From NCBI RefSeq assembly GCF_024189295.1, contig NZ_JAIZEN010000004.1, forward strand, positions 124,001-188,000: a stretch of 64,000 nucleotides of DNA, written 5' to 3'. The stretch comes from Halobacillus sp. A1. Its GTDB lineage: Bacteria > Bacillota > Bacilli > Bacillales > Halobacillaceae. Positions 1 to 7,906 of this stretch are shown in pieces. Below the pieces are notes generated by a model. It had not been told where the DNA came from. It did not search any database and was given only the letters and a program-made list of their open reading frames with translations. The first letter of the stretch is position 1. Each line of letters starts with the position of its first letter. A program made the position numbers and the translations under genes.

Positions 1-75
1 AAGCGTCAACATTTGTATCGAATTTTTTATGCTTTTTCTGTATAATGACTAATGTGAAGAACAGGAGGAATTCGT

Positions 76-786
76 ATGGCTGCGCCTTTATATAGAAGAA
101 TTGCACAAAAAATTAAAGAAGATATTTCTGAAGGGATTTGGAAAGATGGGGAGGCGATACCAACCGAACTTCACCTGTCTGAACAATATCAAGCCTCTCG
201 GGTAACGGTCCGGCAGGCGATTAAGGTCCTTGTGGAAGAAGGATTACTTGAAAGAATTCAAGGAAGCGGAACTTATGTAAAAGAACAAAAAATAGAACGT
301 AATATATTTGACTTATTGAGTTTTACAGAAGAGATGAGGCGGCTTGGTAAGGAACCCGTGAACAAAATTCTGAAATTTCAACTGATAGACCCTGATGATC
401 ATGTAAGGAAGATGCTTCAGCTTGCCGAAGGGGAAAAGGTATTCTATATACGGAGACAGAGATTGGTCGATGATGTTCCGTACGTGGTAGAAGATACTTA
501 TTTGCCTGTCTCTCTCTTTCCGAATTTATCCTATGGGATTATGAAGAGATCCAAATATGATTATATAGAGAAAGAGGTTGGCAAAAAAATAAAAGAAAGC
601 TTTCAAGAAGTGATTCCTGTTTTGCCGAGTGAGGATGTCGCTCAAGCGTTAACGGTAGAAGAGTCAACTCCAATATTGAAAATGCAGTCCTACAGTGTTT
701 TAGTAGATGGGACGGTTTTTGAATACAGTGAGAATCATTTTAAGAGTGATGAATATAAATTTACTCTTCGGGCTAAGAGACCTTAG
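76..786 (+). CDS. GntR/HutC-family transcriptional regulator
   Basis: A 236-residue regulator with an N-terminal winged helix (about residues 5-70, with SRVTVRQAIKVL as recognition helix and a GSGTYV wing) followed by a UTRA effector domain (about 90-230). That layout defines the HutC branch of GntR, whose members sense sugar phosphates and similar small ligands. The ATG follows GGAGG at 64-68. It is clearly paralogous to the second GntR gene encoded at 1805-2518, so it probably serves the adjoining amino-sugar genes, but its ligand is unknown. A TATAAT lies at 41-46 without a convincing -35. It may belong with genes to the left of the window. Confidence 0.9.
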   Translation: MAAPLYRRIAQKIKEDISEGIWKDGEAIPTELHLSEQYQASRVTVRQAIKVLVEEGLLERIQGSGTYVKEQKIERNIFDLLSFTEEMRRLGKEPVNKILKFQLIDPDDHVRKMLQLAEGEKVFYIRRQRLVDDVPYVVEDTYLPVSLFPNLSYGIMKRSKYDYIEKEVGKKIKESFQEVIPVLPSEDVAQALTVEESTPILKMQSYSVLVDGTVFEYSENHFKSDEYKFTLRAKRP

Positions 787-990
787 TTACATGTTAAAAA
801 ATACATTTTTTGTGTCGTGCCAAGCATCTTGATGTTTCTTTCATTTTTTTGGTGACATAAAGGGGACGTTACTCTAAAGAAATAGGGAGGGAGTCCACTT
901 TTTTTCAATGAGCGAAAGGAGAGTTTTTCTCTGCTAAAGCTTCGTGTACATCCAAAAAGTATGAAAGAGCTTTTAAGAAATCAGCAACAA

Positions 991-1023
991 AAAAACGTCC
1001 AGGCTCTCTATCCTGGACGTTTT
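991..1023 (-). terminator. Rho-independent terminator of nagB
   Basis: Arms AACGTCCAGG and CCTGGACGTT flank a 7-base loop. On the minus strand the stem is followed by a run of seven T, so it ends the GntR-nagB transcript. The T run on the plus side is shorter, so it may also stop the gene at 76-786. Otherwise 787-990 holds nothing I can support. Confidence 0.8.
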
Positions 1024-1058
1024 CGCATGTTGTTCTTTAATTGGGGCATGATCTTCGC

Positions 1059-1790
1059 CTATAGATCCGTATGAGATAAAGCTGCTGCATCAGCAATTAA
1101 GGTGACGTTCAGGTGATTTCTTAAAATAGAGGCTGGGAAGTCTTCTGATATCTTTCCTTCAAGAAGCTTGTAAATGGCTTCTGCTTTTTTCTGTCCTGAA
1201 GCGAGCAGCAAAATTTCTTTACTTTCAAAGATGGATTGAATACCCATAGTGATAGCCTGTTCCGGGACGGATTCTAAAGTAGGAAAATAGCGGGAATTCG
1301 CTTTCCTTGTAGATTCCATCAGATCGATGATGTGTGTCCTACTATTAAAGGGAGTGCCTGGTTCATTGAAGCCGATGTGCCCATTTTGACCGATACCTAG
1401 TAGTTGCAGGTCCACTCCTCCCATGTTCTCGATTAGCTGGTCATAGCGCTGACATTCTTTCATAAGGTTTTCCGCCGTACCATCTGGGAGGTATGTTTGA
1501 TGAGCAGGGATATCGATGTGTTTAAATAAATGATTTTCCATATACATACGGTAACTTTGGGGATGGTCCCCTGATAAACCGATATATTCATCCAGGTTGA
1601 CAGTGGAGACGTGCTGGTATGTTGCTGCCGATTTCCCGTAGTCTTCCACCAGCTTTTTGTAAGTTCCTATCGGAGTACCTCCCGTTGCTAAACCTAAGGT
1701 GATGGAAGGCGTTTCTTTCACTCTATCTATGATGATTTTTGCAGCCTCAGCACTCATTTCTTCATAAGAAGTCACTTTTATGATATCCAT
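1059..1790 (-). CDS. nagB: Glucosamine-6-phosphate deaminase
   Basis: Converts glucosamine 6-phosphate to fructose 6-phosphate and ammonia in the cytoplasm, feeding amino sugars into glycolysis. The 243-residue length is typical of the Bacillus-type enzyme. GLATGGTP (33-40) is the phosphate loop, D67 lies in NLDEY and H138 in GIGQNGHIGFNEP, matching the catalytic Asp and His of NagB. AAGGAGG stands just before the ATG. It lies 14 bp after the GntR gene on the same strand, so the two are probably co-transcribed. No nagA is visible; the deacetylase encoded at 4120-4866 may supply the free amino sugar instead. Confidence 0.95.
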   Translation of the reverse strand: MDIIKVTSYEEMSAEAAKIIIDRVKETPSITLGLATGGTPIGTYKKLVEDYGKSAATYQHVSTVNLDEYIGLSGDHPQSYRMYMENHLFKHIDIPAHQTYLPDGTAENLMKECQRYDQLIENMGGVDLQLLGIGQNGHIGFNEPGTPFNSRTHIIDLMESTRKANSRYFPTLESVPEQAITMGIQSIFESKEILLLASGQKKAEAIYKLLEGKISEDFPASILRNHLNVTLIADAAALSHTDL

Positions 1791-1804
1791 CGCAATCCTC
1801 CTTT

Positions 1805-2518
1805 TTAAAAACGTTTTGATGTAAATTTAAATGTGTATTTCTCGCTTCTAAAGTAAAGTTTCGTGAATTCGAAGATTGTATCATCCTCAAAGTAAGCCCA
1901 AAGATTCATCGATAATATCGATGAGTCCTTTTTCAGTTGAAGTGTCTTTTTTAATTCTTCATTTGGAGACATTGGCAGAATCTCTCCTTGGCGCTCCTTG
2001 ATGACATATCCTTTTTTTTCTACATATTCGTATTTGGATTGTGTCATGACCTCGACTGATAAATCAGGGAATAAGGATACGGGCATATAGGTTTCTTCTA
2101 AGATCATCGGTTCTTCTTCCACGCAGCGAAGCCTGCGTATAAAAAATACTTTCTCATTCCTTTCTAATTGTAATGTTTTTCTAATCTCTTCACTTGGAGC
2201 TTGCATATTAAAATCCAATATTTGGTTGGTAGGCTTTTGATTAAGGTGTGTCATTTCTTCTGTAAAGCTTTGCAATCGGTAAATATCATGCTCGATTTTA
2301 GAGTTCTTTACATACGTTCCACTGCCGCGGACCTTATAAAGAATATCTTCCTGGACGAGGAGTTGTATAGCCTGTCTAATGGTTACTCTGCTCACCTGGT
2401 ATTTAACAGCTAGTTTGTTTTCTGAAGGGATCGCTTCATCTTTATCTAATTTTGCTGTAATGATGTCTTTTTTTATTTGGTTTGCTACTTGTTTGTATAG
2501 AGGGGAGCCTGTATTCAA
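1805..2518 (-). CDS. GntR/HutC-family regulator upstream of nagB
   Basis: 237 residues with a winged helix (about 5-72, SRVTIRQAIQLL and GSGTYV) and a UTRA ligand domain. It starts at TTG (2516-2518) with GAAGGTGA about eight bases upstream. It heads a two-gene unit with nagB and is divergent from the GH4-ChbG-PTS genes, with a palindromic operator candidate between them. That arrangement suggests a local repressor released by a phosphorylated amino sugar or disaccharide. It is similar throughout to the regulator at 76-786 (both contain QYQ/KYQVSRVT and YVEKK/YIEKEV segments), so the two arose by duplication. The ligand is inference only. Confidence 0.9.
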   Translation of the reverse strand: MNTGSPLYKQVANQIKKDIITAKLDKDEAIPSENKLAVKYQVSRVTIRQAIQLLVQEDILYKVRGSGTYVKNSKIEHDIYRLQSFTEEMTHLNQKPTNQILDFNMQAPSEEIRKTLQLERNEKVFFIRRLRCVEEEPMILEETYMPVSLFPDLSVEVMTQSKYEYVEKKGYVIKERQGEILPMSPNEELKKTLQLKKDSSILSMNLWAYFEDDTIFEFTKLYFRSEKYTFKFTSKRF

Positions 2519-2547
2519 AAAGTGTCACCTTCCTCTTTCTAAAAATA

Positions 2548-2572
2548 ACTTGTATTAATGTATGATACAAGT
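2548..2572. promoter_or_regulatory. Palindromic operator, probable GntR-family site
   Basis: Perfect 8-base arms ACTTGTAT and ATACAAGT are separated by 9 bases, between the divergent GntR-nagB and GH4 units. A further half site ACTTGTAT is present at 2696-2703, overlapping the promoter of the GH4 operon. Placement and symmetry fit the two GntR regulators encoded nearby; which one binds is not known. Confidence 0.6.
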
Positions 2573-2691
2573 ATAAACCAAAATTGATATTTTTACATTA
2601 TTTTATAGATTTTTTCTTTATAATGGGGCTAAAGTTGTGCTTATGTCATATATTTCTAATAAAAAAATACCAATTTAATTCATGTTTGGTG

Positions 2692-2719
2692 TTGTACTTG
2701 TATTAAATTAGTGTTATAA
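2692..2719 (+). promoter_or_regulatory. SigA-type promoter of the GH4-chbG-PTS operon
   Basis: TTGTAC (2692-2697) and TTATAA (2714-2719) are 16 bases apart, some 35 bases before the start codon. An operator half site ACTTGTAT overlaps the -35 side, which would allow direct repression. Confidence 0.45.
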
Positions 2720-2754
2720 ATAAGTTATCAGATAATTCAGAGAGGAGCTGCGCT

Positions 2755-4080
2755 ATGAAAAAACAGCGGCTGGTCGTTGCCGGAAGTGGCAGTACGTACA
2801 CTATGGGCATGATGATGAGTTTAATCGAAGAAAAAGATAACTTTCCTTTACAAGATGTTGTTTTCTATGACACTGATGAACAGCGACAGGAGAGAAATGC
2901 TAAAGCAACAGAGATACTTTTCAAAGAACGCTATCCAGAATTGAATTCATTTTCGTATACGACTAACAAGGAAGAGGCATTCAAAGACGCTGATTTTGTT
3001 TTTGTCCAAATTCGCACTGGCGGACTTGCCATGAGGGAGCAGGATGAGCAGATCTCCCTTAAACATGGGGTGGTGGGTCAGGAAACATGCGGGCCAGGGG
3101 GTATGGCTTATGGGCTGAGGTCTATCAAAGACATGATCGAGCTCGTAAAGGACATTCGATCCTATTCGTCTGAGGCGTGGATTCTTAACTACACAAATCC
3201 AGCAGCCATTGTGGCGGATGCTTTAAGTCGTGAATTTCCTGACGACTCCCGCTTGCTGAATATTTGTGATATGCCGATTGCTATTATGATAAGCTACGCG
3301 AAACTGCTTGACATTGATGTTTGGGATCTCGTTCCTGAATATTTTGGTCTTAATCACTTTGGGTGGTTTACAAAGATTTATGATAAAGCTGGAAATGACC
3401 ATACAGAACGATTAAAGCGATTGATTATTGAGACAGGATTCAAACCGGAGGATACCGAGATTGCAAATGACGTCTCCTGGCAGAAAACTTTTGAACAAGC
3501 TAGGCAAATGCTGATTGATTTTCCAGAGTTTTTACCTAATACGTATTTACAATATTATTTGTATCCCGACGAATTGGCGGCAAAAGAAGATCCGAATCGT
3601 ACCAGAGCCAGACAAGTCATCGAAGGAAGGCAAAAGCGTGTCCATGATACGTGCGATCAAATCATAGCTGAAGGATCTGCCGAGAATTCTGATCTTCACG
3701 TAGATATTCACGGAGTATTCATGATCAAAGCAGCTGAGGCACTTGCCTACAATACCGCCGAGCGGTTTATAGTCATTGTAAAAAATAATGGAGTCATCGC
3801 GAACCTTCCATCTGACACTATGGTCGAGGTGCCTTGTACGTTAACGAGCCAGGGTCCTAAACCTTATGCCATTGGAGATATTCCAACGTTCAATAAAGGA
3901 TTGATTGAAGGGCAGCGTGCTTATGAAAAACTGGTAGTCGACGCTTATTTTGAGAATAATAAACAAAAACTTGTCGAGGCACTAACTTTAAACAGAACAG
4001 TAGTCAATGTTAATAAAGCGAAGAATATCGTTGGAGATTTGCTTGAGGCAAACAAAGGGTATTGGCCTGACTTTCAATAA
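2755..4080 (+). CDS. GH4 family 6-phospho-alpha-glucosidase-like enzyme
   Basis: An NAD- and metal-dependent GH4 glycosidase of 441 residues that hydrolyses a phosphorylated disaccharide after PTS uptake. The nucleotide loop is GSGSTYT (10-16), NYTNPAA is at 145-151, and the metal ligands are C171 and H201 (GLNHFGW). The metal motif reads CDMP (171-174), which in characterised GH4 enzymes marks 6-phospho-alpha-glucosidases (MalA/GlvA), whereas beta-enzymes including E. coli ChbF have CN(V/I)P. Its neighbours (ChbG-type deacetylase, PTS, NagB) are those of N-acetylated disaccharide pathways, so the true substrate may be an alpha-linked amino-sugar disaccharide. GAGGAG precedes the ATG. Confidence 0.9.
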   Translation: MKKQRLVVAGSGSTYTMGMMMSLIEEKDNFPLQDVVFYDTDEQRQERNAKATEILFKERYPELNSFSYTTNKEEAFKDADFVFVQIRTGGLAMREQDEQISLKHGVVGQETCGPGGMAYGLRSIKDMIELVKDIRSYSSEAWILNYTNPAAIVADALSREFPDDSRLLNICDMPIAIMISYAKLLDIDVWDLVPEYFGLNHFGWFTKIYDKAGNDHTERLKRLIIETGFKPEDTEIANDVSWQKTFEQARQMLIDFPEFLPNTYLQYYLYPDELAAKEDPNRTRARQVIEGRQKRVHDTCDQIIAEGSAENSDLHVDIHGVFMIKAAEALAYNTAERFIVIVKNNGVIANLPSDTMVEVPCTLTSQGPKPYAIGDIPTFNKGLIEGQRAYEKLVVDAYFENNKQKLVEALTLNRTVVNVNKAKNIVGDLLEANKGYWPDFQ

Positions 4081-4119
4081 TATTTCCTCTGTAAATCAGG
4101 GGACAAAGGTGGAGTGGAG

Positions 4120-4866
4120 ATGAAGAAGCTGATAATAAATGCAGACGACTTTGGATATTCGCGGGGGGTCAATTATGGAATTATCGATTCTCATACAACG
4201 GGTGTGTTAACGTCGACAACTTTTATGGCAAATATGCCAGGGCGTGATCATGCTGCGGAGCTGGCCAGGGAGCATCCATCCCTGGGTGTGGGAATCCACC
4301 TGGTGCTGACGTGCGGGCGCCCTATATTAGACGGTCATCAGACAATTGTAGATACGAAGGGGAATTTCCGGCGGCTTAATTTCTACCAGGGAGCTTTTAC
4401 TATCGATTATGATGAGGTTTACGCAGAATGGAAAGCTCAGATTGAAAAATTCCTTTCCTATGGATTGGTTCCTACTCATTTAGACAGCCATCATCATATC
4501 AATTCATTTGGAGAGATTCCGGAAGTCTTCTTAACTCTTGCCAAGGAATATGATTTACCTGTTCGCAATAACATGGGTGAAGCAATCTTGAAGAAGCTTC
4601 GGGAAGAAGGCACCAAAACAACAGATGCATTTTCAATTTTGATTGAAACCGCTTTAAAAGATGAAAAATCCCTGGATCATCTATTTGGTAATCAAGAAAC
4701 AGTCGAAGTCATGGCCCATCCTGCTTATTTAGATAAGAAGCTGATGTCCACTTCATCCTTCACTTATCCAAGGGTGGATGAAGTCGAGTTTTTGACGGAT
4801 CAGGATAGAGTGGAACTTATCCAGTCGAGAAAAGATTTTAAGTTGGCTACGTTTAAAGATCTTTAA
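4120..4866 (+). CDS. chbG: ChbG/YdjC-family carbohydrate deacetylase
   Basis: Removes one acetyl group from phosphorylated N-acetylated disaccharides such as chitobiose 6-phosphate, a step needed before GH4 cleavage in the E. coli chb pathway. The N-terminal NADDFG signature carries the metal-binding Asp pair, and THLDSHHHIN around residues 127-136 gives the His ligands. I prefer ATG 4120 because AAAGGTGG sits seven bases upstream; a GTG at 4114 is in frame. It is 39 bp after the GH4 gene and 26 bp before the PTS gene, so all three form one operon. Confidence 0.85.
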   Translation: MKKLIINADDFGYSRGVNYGIIDSHTTGVLTSTTFMANMPGRDHAAELAREHPSLGVGIHLVLTCGRPILDGHQTIVDTKGNFRRLNFYQGAFTIDYDEVYAEWKAQIEKFLSYGLVPTHLDSHHHINSFGEIPEVFLTLAKEYDLPVRNNMGEAILKKLREEGTKTTDAFSILIETALKDEKSLDHLFGNQETVEVMAHPAYLDKKLMSTSSFTYPRVDEVEFLTDQDRVELIQSRKDFKLATFKDL

Positions 4867-4892
4867 GGGTTAACAACCATGAGGAGGAACGA

Positions 4893-6296
4893 ATGATGAA
4901 AAACTTTATGCAAAAGTTGGGTAAATCGTTACTCATTCCAATTGTCGCCTTGCCGATAGCTGGTCTCCTGCTGCGTTTGACCGCAGAAGATATGCTGGAT
5001 ATTCCACTCTTTCAAGCGTCGGGAGTCATTTTGACTCAAATGGATGCACTGATTGCTATAGGTATTGCGATGGGACTTGCCAATACAAAGGATAAGGGGA
5101 TTCCGGCACTCACAGGATTTTTAGCAATTATTGTTCTTAAAGAAGGACTTGGCATTATGAATGAGGATCTTGATATGAGTGTTTTCGGAGGGGTAATGGC
5201 AGGACTCATTGCAGCTTACATCTATAACAAGTTCAAGGATGCTAAACTGCCGAGTATGTTCGCGTTTTTCAGCGGAGAAAAATTTCCGATCACGATGATC
5301 ATTTTCACGATGATTCCGGTTGCCGGAGTCATGTCACTCATTTGGCCTTTTGCTGAATCAGGGATTAATGCATTTAGTCAAACGTTAGTCAATCTAGGGG
5401 CATTTGGAGTATTCATTTTCGGGTTCTTAAATCGGTTCTTACTTCCATTTGGTTTGCACCATGTGCTTAATACGTACGCTTACTTTGGGCTAGGGGAGTA
5501 TGAAACAGCCGATGGTGAAGTGGTAGCAGGGGAAATCACCCGTTTCTTAAGCGGAGACCCGACAGCCGGATACTTCATTGGCGGATTCTTCATTACGATG
5601 ATGTTCGGAATTCCCGCTATCGCTTTAGCAATTACTAAAGCGGCCAGAAGAAAGAAACAAGAGACGAAGACATTGATGAGTTCTGGAGCAGCTACATCTG
5701 TTGTGACAGGGATTACAGAGCCTATTGAATTTACATTCCTATTCACTTCTCCATTACTGTACTTCATCCATTCCGTTTACACAGGTTTGGCAGGGGCCGT
5801 GCTCTATATCCTCCACATTCGACATGGATTCTCCTGGGGAGCGGGAGCAATTGACTATTTTGTCAACTTAAACTTATCTGATGGGGGACTGCTTATCATT
5901 CCTGTAGGGCTTGTATTTTTTGCTCTTTACTTCTTTACCTTCTACTTCATTATCATTAAAAAGGACATTCCTTTAATCGGAAGAGAAATAGAGGATGATT
6001 TTGAAGAAGAGGCAACGGAAGAGGAGAAAGAATTGAAGCTATCCCACTCGAACCATGAATATATGGCTAAGAAAATCCTTCAATATATCGGAGGAAAAGA
6101 AAACGTAACGACGAACGACCACTGTATGACAAGATTGCGACTGGAATTAAAAGATACAGATATTGTAGATACAGAGAAAATCAAACAGACAGGTGCTCAT
6201 GGAGTCGTCAAGATTGATAAACACAACCTTCAAATTATAATCGGTTCAGAAGCGACGACTGTGAAGAAGGAAATGGATAAGTTTCTAGATGAATAA
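4893..6296 (+). CDS. PTS EIICB sugar transporter, glucose/GlcNAc class
   Basis: A membrane permease that imports and phosphorylates a sugar using the PTS chain. The 467-residue protein has an EIIC domain of about ten membrane segments, with GITEPIEF (273-280) as the sugar-binding loop, then an acidic linker (about 365-382) and a EIIB domain with the phospho-Cys C411 in CMTRLRLELKD. There is no EIIA domain, so it must borrow one, for instance the free EIIA encoded at 62522-63010. It closes the GH4-chbG operon and most likely imports the substrate of those two enzymes. Specificity cannot be read from the sequence. Confidence 0.9.
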   Translation: MMKNFMQKLGKSLLIPIVALPIAGLLLRLTAEDMLDIPLFQASGVILTQMDALIAIGIAMGLANTKDKGIPALTGFLAIIVLKEGLGIMNEDLDMSVFGGVMAGLIAAYIYNKFKDAKLPSMFAFFSGEKFPITMIIFTMIPVAGVMSLIWPFAESGINAFSQTLVNLGAFGVFIFGFLNRFLLPFGLHHVLNTYAYFGLGEYETADGEVVAGEITRFLSGDPTAGYFIGGFFITMMFGIPAIALAITKAARRKKQETKTLMSSGAATSVVTGITEPIEFTFLFTSPLLYFIHSVYTGLAGAVLYILHIRHGFSWGAGAIDYFVNLNLSDGGLLIIPVGLVFFALYFFTFYFIIIKKDIPLIGREIEDDFEEEATEEEKELKLSHSNHEYMAKKILQYIGGKENVTTNDHCMTRLRLELKDTDIVDTEKIKQTGAHGVVKIDKHNLQIIIGSEATTVKKEMDKFLDE

Positions 6297-6298
6297 GG

Positions 6299-6322
6299 AA
6301 AAGGCTGTCCCAAAAGCCTTTT
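6299..6322 (+). terminator. Terminator after the PTS gene
   Basis: AAAAGGCT and AGCCTTTT are perfect arms around an 8-base loop, beginning two bases after the stop codon. The T run is short, so strength is uncertain. Confidence 0.6.
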
Positions 6323-6426
6323 AGAAAAGAAAACCACTTCTAATTAATCGTTCCAATCGTTTAATGTTAGGCTTAGTCGCTTACAGTATAACGATTGGAG
6401 CATTTTTTCTATTGAACAATAACGAA

Positions 6427-6787
6427 GGCTGTTTTGATATTTCAATAAGAAAGTTATTCAATGATATGAATGAACGAACCCCTGGCATCGGTAGGGGAGG
6501 TCTTCGTTAAGATGCATAAAAAAAAGCGTCCTGCTGCAGGGTTCTATATCTTTACCACGTGAAGCAGTACCTTTATTGTTTCTGTTATCCACCCAAACGA
6601 AAGAAGTACATGGTGAGATCCCACAGGGCGTTAGCCCGAGGAAGCTCACCGTACGCCCATGGAAAGCGAGTGATTTCCCGGACCTTCAATCTCTATTTAA
6701 AGAGATGGAAACAGTCCCAACTACCCAAACTGAATTTTAAATAAAGGAGTTTATAGGTGGGGATTTCAACTAGGACATAAACAGAGC
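6427..6787 (+). repeat. Intergenic repeat copy R1 (degenerate)
   Basis: The left edge retains GGCTGTTTTGATATT and AGTTATTCAA, the right edge GAT(T)TCAAC and AACAGAGC. The middle holds the second GC-rich module of the family, with GGTGAGATCCC, GGGCGTTAGCCC, GAAGCTCACC and GCGAGTGATTTCCCGGACC at about 6610-6690. The element fills the gap between the PTS gene and the PspC gene. No protein is encoded. Confidence 0.7.
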
Positions 6788-6802
6788 TTAGTATAGAAAA
6801 AA

Positions 6803-6833
6803 GAGCTGTCCCAAAATAACATGGGGACAGCTC
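6803..6833 (-). terminator. Terminator of the GNAT-PspC unit
   Basis: Perfect 10-base arms GAGCTGTCCC and GGGACAGCTC, followed on the minus strand by six T. It lies just past the stop codon of the PspC gene. Confidence 0.85.
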
Positions 6834-6840
6834 CATTTCT

Positions 6841-7050
6841 CTATTCCACTTCTTTATTGACCTCAACATCTTTAGGTATGATCAGGGCAGCTACAATGTA
6901 AACCAGTAAAAGAAAACCACTGCTTAAAAAGATTCCGACCGCATACAATATTCTTAATAAGCTTGTATCGATATCGTACTGCTCGCCGATTCCACCTAAT
7001 ACACCAGACAACATTTTATTGCTCGTTGATTTGTAAAGCCTCTTCTTCAC
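6841..7050 (-). CDS. PspC-domain small membrane protein
   Basis: A 69-residue protein whose first part (KRLYKSTSNKMLSGVLGGIGEQYDID) is a typical PspC domain start, followed by a membrane hairpin (about 32-60). PspC proteins take part in envelope-stress sensing, but single-domain copies in Firmicutes have no settled function. The start is GTG with AAAGGAG upstream, inside the end of the acetyltransferase gene, which ends 14 bp before it. The two are therefore translationally close and share a terminator. Confidence 0.8.
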   Translation of the reverse strand: MKKRLYKSTSNKMLSGVLGGIGEQYDIDTSLLRILYAVGIFLSSGFLLLVYIVAALIIPKDVEVNKEVE

Positions 7051-7064
7051 TATAATCCTCTCCT

Positions 7065-7517
7065 TTAAGAAAGATCTCTGGAAAATACAATCATATCGGT
7101 TGCTAGGATTCCATTCTCATAAATGGGTTCTGGGTAGTCTAAGAAGAAATCTTTTCTAATAGAATCCATACGAAATCCGCATCTTTGATAAAAACTGATA
7201 TTCGCAAGACTTGAATTCGCTGTTCCTACTATCATTTCACTAAATCCTCTATCTTGAAACATGGAAAAGCTCTTTTGAATAACAGACGTTCCAATTCCTT
7301 TTCCTTGCTTTGTGAAAATGACGGCAATATTTTTTATCTCAACAACTTTTGGAGAAGGGAAGGTGAATAAACAAGCGCCAATGACCTGATCGCCATCAAC
7401 GATAGCGTATAATTCACCTTCTTGTATATAATCCATTACCTTTTCTTCATCTTCATCTGCTAATAGGAGGTAAGGGAGGTATTCTTCTCGGTTCACTACA
7501 TGCTTCAGTTCGATCAT
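7065..7517 (-). CDS. GNAT-family N-acetyltransferase
   Basis: A 150-residue acetyl-CoA-dependent acetyltransferase. The acetyl-CoA pyrophosphate loop is the TKQGKGIGTSVIQ segment, and YQRCGF near the C-terminus is the usual GNAT beta-bulge motif. I place the start at ATG 7517 because AAGGAG lies nine bases upstream; the longer in-frame version to 7589 has no ribosome binding site. The substrate is unknown. The gene probably shares an mRNA with the PspC gene that follows it. Confidence 0.8.
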   Translation of the reverse strand: MIELKHVVNREEYLPYLLLADEDEEKVMDYIQEGELYAIVDGDQVIGACLFTFPSPKVVEIKNIAVIFTKQGKGIGTSVIQKSFSMFQDRGFSEMIVGTANSSLANISFYQRCGFRMDSIRKDFFLDYPEPIYENGILATDMIVFSRDLS

Positions 7518-7630
7518 CGTAAGTTTCTCCTTATTGAGTGAGGTAGTATCAGTCATATTTTCTATAAAGTACAGAATTTGTCCGTTCATGGTACAATTCT
7601 TAATAAGTTAATTATAGAGGAGGAATCCTG

Positions 7631-7801
7631 ATGCAGCGAAAATTATCTGTTGCCGGGTGGCTGTTGTTTTTAGTTGGGGTAGGCCTGTGGTTATTGAATA
7701 TTGAGGCAAGCTTCGAAGAGGCTGATTCTGTACTGATCGGTTTAGGTGCCATTCTCCTGCTTTTCTCCGGTATTATGAAGATGAAAGATCAACAAGATTA
7801 G
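7631..7801 (+). CDS. Small two-segment membrane protein, 56 residues
   Basis: An ATG at 7631 follows GAGGAGG (7616-7622) at ideal distance. The product has two hydrophobic stretches (about residues 7-23 and 34-49) linked by an acidic loop (EASFEEADS) and ends in a charged tail. I do not recognise a family. It is divergent from the acetyltransferase gene and is followed by a strong hairpin, so it looks like a real monocistronic gene rather than a chance frame. Confidence 0.65.
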   Translation: MQRKLSVAGWLLFLVGVGLWLLNIEASFEEADSVLIGLGAILLLFSGIMKMKDQQD

Positions 7802-7850
7802 CTTAAACAACGCTCGTTAAAAAAGGCTTTCAGGAATATTTTAACATAAA

Positions 7851-7894
7851 AAAAGTGTGCTCTCCAGATGATCGAGCCTGAAAAGCACACTTTT
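7851..7894. terminator. Bidirectional terminator
   Basis: AAAAGTGTGCT and AGCACACTTTT form perfect 11-base arms around a 22-base loop, with A and T runs on both sides. It sits between the converging small membrane gene and the symporter gene. Confidence 0.8.
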
Positions 7895-7906
7895 ATTATA
7901 GGTTTC

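Noticed and set aside
915-1062. A plus-strand frame beginning CTG-CTA-AAG (peptide like LLKLRVHPKSMKELL) with AAAGGAG nine bases upstream
   Set aside because: It runs through the strong nagB terminator and overlaps the nagB stop; no family recognised. Unlike the DUF2292 case nothing supports transcription.
6550-6570. CACGTG-containing sequence TTTACCACGTGAAGCA as a second parS
   Set aside because: It differs from the parS consensus at four positions and lies inside a repeat copy.
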